Origin: CAZFBA01 sp964517135
GTDB taxonomy: Bacteria > Cyanobacteriota > Vampirovibrionia > JBFMGH01
Direction: 5' to 3'
Length of the DNA: 35,585 nucleotides
NCBI GenBank assembly: GCA_964517135.1
Contig: CAZFBA010000037.1
Location: forward strand, 1-35,585
Below, in pieces: positions 33,984 to 35,585 of this stretch. Each line of letters begins with the position of its first letter. Positions within the stretch are counted from its first letter, which is position 1. The notes beneath the pieces were generated by a model. It made no database searches, was not told the origin of the DNA, and saw only the letters and a list, made by a program, of their open reading frames with translations. A program made the position numbers and the translations under genes.

Positions 33984-34575
33984 TTGTAAGGGAACTTGCT
34001 GTGGTGTGAGCGCCACTCTACCGGCTGAACCCTGTTTTAAGAGGGTTTGCGAGGCGAACGAAGTGAGCCGAGCATAACCCGAATTGAAGGGCGGGCGGGT
34101 TGGGGACTTGCTGTGGCTTGGCAACCAATGTACTGGAAAAGGTGCCCCGGCTCTTTTATAGGGTCAATTGTTGACCACGCACCTTCTTTGCTAAGTCCTC
34201 TACCCTATTTATACCCGATTTGGGTATAAAAAGTCGCATTTTTAGGGCACTTTTGGCAAAATTGTTACAATTTTTTACATTATGAGGGCGTTTTTAGCTT
34301 TGACGACGTTGTTTTTGAGGGAACAGTGGCCCTAACGGCCGATAACAGGGGTAGAAGCAGCTATCCTAAGACAGTTTTGCAATAGGTAGCGAAAGGGGCA
34401 GAACTCCAGAGGTTTTAAGGATAGTTTTACTTGTGGATATAATTAATTAAGAAAAAAACATGTCTTTTGCTGGAATCAGCAATTTCTTAATTAATCAGAG
34501 GTTCCAAATAATATTAATGTTTTGAGAAACTTATTTAGCCTGTGATACTATATTGGTATATTATTTTCTAAACTC
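33984..34575. other. gene-free region with several inverted repeats
   Basis: No credible gene. It contains three separate inverted structures. AAGGTGC (34139-34145) pairs with GCACCTT (34179-34185) and encloses GGTCAA-TTG-TTGACC (34162-34176). TTTATACCC (34208-34216), GATTT and GGGTATAAA (34222-34230) form a 9-bp palindrome. A long stem pairs ATTAATTAAGAAA (34442-34454) with TTTCTTAATTAAT (34483-34495); inside it TTGCTG-GAAT-CAGCAA (34467-34482) makes a second stem with a 12-base bulge on the left. A GC-rich piece at 34050-34105 resembles 28042-28095. Confidence 0.6.
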
Positions 34576-34607
34576 TTGAAAAAGTATAGAGAATCGCTCA
34601 TAATGAG
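34576..34607 (+). promoter_or_regulatory. promoter and overlapping operator of the toxin-antitoxin operon
   Basis: TTGAAA (34576-34581), a 17-base spacer and CATAAT (34599-34604) form a sigma-70-type promoter. The -10 box is inside the perfect palindrome CTCAT-A-ATGAG (34597-34607). A further half-site CTCATTAT follows at 34613. Binding of the antitoxin at this palindrome would shut off its own promoter, the usual autoregulation of type II modules. Confidence 0.65.
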
Positions 34608-34632
34608 AAAAGCTCATTATTAAAGGATTTAC

Positions 34633-35205
34633 ATGAAACTTCCAGATATTGCATTTAACACAAACTTTGTTAGTAGCTTAACAGGGGTTTCTGTTAGCAA
34701 GCTTAATTATTGGGATAGAACAGGATTAATTAAACCTTCTGTCTTAAAAGCAGAAGGCAAGGGAACTATCCGCTTATATTCGTTTGAAGATTTAGTTGAA
34801 ATAAAAACCGTTGTTTTTTTATTAAAAGCAGGCCATAAGCTACCACAAATCAGGTTAGCGGTTGATTATATTAGAAAAGAATTAGATTTTTCCAGACCTT
34901 TAAAGGATAAGCAATTAATATCTAATGGGAAAGAGATATTATGCACAAATGAAAATATTAATAATGCCTTTTATAAGTGGGTTTCTGCCAGTCAATATGG
35001 CCAAATAGTTATGCCTTTCATTGTACCTTTAGGTGCTATTACCAGTGATATTGTAGATAAAGTCACTGAGATAACTAATAGAGTTGAAAAAGGTAGAGAA
35101 CAGCATAAACAAGGCAAAACTATATCTTGGGATAGTATAAGGGATGATTATGTATCAGATAAACCTGACAAAAGACGCCCAGGAAGATCTAGAAAAGCTT
35201 CATAA
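34633..35205 (+). CDS. MerR-like DNA-binding protein, probable antitoxin
   Basis: 190 residues. The N-terminal 75 residues are a winged helix of the MerR kind: FVSSLTGVSVSKLNYWDRTGLIKPS, then GTIRLYSFEDLVEIKTVVFLLKAGHKLPQIRLAV. There is no MerR-type metal-binding loop; instead the middle part (about 95-140) is a separate domain with FYKWVSASQYGQIVMPFIVPLG, and the C-terminus is very basic and flexible (DKPDKRRPGRSRKAS). The RBS is AAGGA five to six bases before the ATG. The gene overlaps the toxin by 56 bases. The order antitoxin then toxin and the operator in front support an antitoxin-repressor role. MerR-type antitoxins paired with RelE toxins are less usual than ParD/RelB types. Confidence 0.75.
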   Translation: MKLPDIAFNTNFVSSLTGVSVSKLNYWDRTGLIKPSVLKAEGKGTIRLYSFEDLVEIKTVVFLLKAGHKLPQIRLAVDYIRKELDFSRPLKDKQLISNGKEILCTNENINNAFYKWVSASQYGQIVMPFIVPLGAITSDIVDKVTEITNRVEKGREQHKQGKTISWDSIRDDYVSDKPDKRRPGRSRKAS

Positions 35206-35443
35206 CGCTGGAATTAATTTAAACCCTTTAGATAGATATATTGAAAGGCTTAGGAAAAATCCTTATACTATTTCCAAGGAAAAATCAGGTAATTTAGCAA
35301 AACTCAGAGCTGTTGAATGGGGTAATGGGTACAGATTAGTTTTTGAGATATTTGAAGATGCTAACCCGAAAGAAGTATTAATAGTTGCAATAGATAAACA
35401 TAATAATGCTTACAAAAAAGCAGGCAGAAGGAAAAAAAAATAA
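35150..35443 (+). CDS. RelE/ParE-superfamily toxin
   Basis: A 97-residue protein of the RelE/ParE fold: an N-terminal strand (YQINLTKDAQEDLEKL), a helix pair (NPLDRYIERLRKNPY), then the strands LAKLRAVEWGNGYRLVFEIF and KEVLIVAIDKHNNAYKKAG, ending in basic residues. The R-x-V-E-W-G-N-G-Y-R-L-V-F and A-I-D-K-H-N-x-A-Y-K positions match toxins of the HigB/RelE/YafQ group, suggesting an mRNA interferase that acts on the ribosome; the ParE gyrase route cannot be excluded. I use ATG 35150, preceded by AAGGG; ATG 35144 is also open. It starts inside the antitoxin gene and ends 41 bases before the second 102-bp repeat. Confidence 0.8.
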   Translation: MYQINLTKDAQEDLEKLHNAGINLNPLDRYIERLRKNPYTISKEKSGNLAKLRAVEWGNGYRLVFEIFEDANPKEVLIVAIDKHNNAYKKAGRRKKK

Positions 35444-35483
35444 AATCAGTTCATATTTACCTCAAAGCTCTCCAGCCCCTTAT

Positions 35484-35585
35484 GGGGTTCATTGTGTCAT
35501 CCTGAGCACAGCGAAGGATCTATTTATGAGAGATTCTTCGGGCTTTGCCCTCAGAATGACAGTTTAAAAACAATGATAATACATA
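35484..35585 (+). repeat. 102-bp palindromic repeat, copy 2
   Basis: Direct repeat of 33882-33983, differing at four positions, with the same two nested inverted pairs. It reaches the end of the window, so it may continue. Together the copies bracket the toxin-antitoxin operon. Confidence 0.85.

Overview
The window is AT-rich chromosomal DNA from a bacterium with a two-subunit glycyl-tRNA synthetase (glyS is present), tRNA genes without encoded CCA, frequent TTG/GTG starts, many TPR proteins and a CofH-type radical SAM enzyme. Nothing in it is phage-like and there is no CRISPR array. The phylum cannot be fixed by reading alone. A non-photosynthetic relative of Cyanobacteria (Vampirovibrionia/Melainabacteria type) is my best guess, with low confidence.

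Layout. 0.5-1.3 kb: two small orphan genes, one a zinc ribbon. 1.3-7.3 kb, minus strand: amt and its P-II protein, tpiA with a clear terminator, a 61-residue protein, and a large TPR/zinc-ribbon/Yip1-type membrane protein. 7.7-12.0 kb: a diacylglycerol/sphingoid kinase-family gene, converging on a minus-strand operon of response regulator, trpE and pabB. 12.3-16.4 kb, plus strand: tRNA-Leu(GAG) with its own promoter and terminator, pdxJ, a GT-C-like membrane protein, and a protein made only of Clp N-terminal repeats. 16.4-16.9 kb: no convincing gene, but strong long-range helices and a tRNA-His-like segment, probably a structured RNA. 16.9-22.7 kb: slipin and CYTH genes overlapping, a TPR gene, a flagellin-like gene behind a sigma-28-type promoter, and glyS. 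27.9-22.7 kb, minus strand: tRNA-Leu(TAG) followed by a tight operon of polyprenyl synthase, lepB, a second lepB whose catalytic lysine is arginine, ubiD and a CtpA-type protease. 28.5-33.2 kb, minus strand: a GH57 glycosidase, then an acyl-CoA-dehydrogenase-like gene, cofH and a lipoprotein. 34.6-35.4 kb: a MerR-type antitoxin and RelE/ParE-type toxin pair.

From 28 kb onward the gaps are full of dispersed repeats: three copies of an AT-rich element (one carrying a roughly 105-bp insert), two copies of a second AT-rich element, a 36-bp GC-rich repeat in inverted orientation about 5.6 kb apart, and a 102-bp palindromic repeat that brackets the toxin-antitoxin pair as direct repeats.

The genes are mostly housekeeping: nitrogen uptake and sensing, tryptophan and folate precursors, vitamin B6, isoprenoid chains with a UbiD decarboxylase (quinone synthesis), and protein export and processing. 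The most unusual items are the putative structured RNA, the RR-dyad signal peptidase paralogue, the orphan flagellin-like gene, the ATPase-less Clp N-domain protein, the CofH/acyl-CoA-dehydrogenase-like pair and the repeat-bracketed toxin-antitoxin unit.
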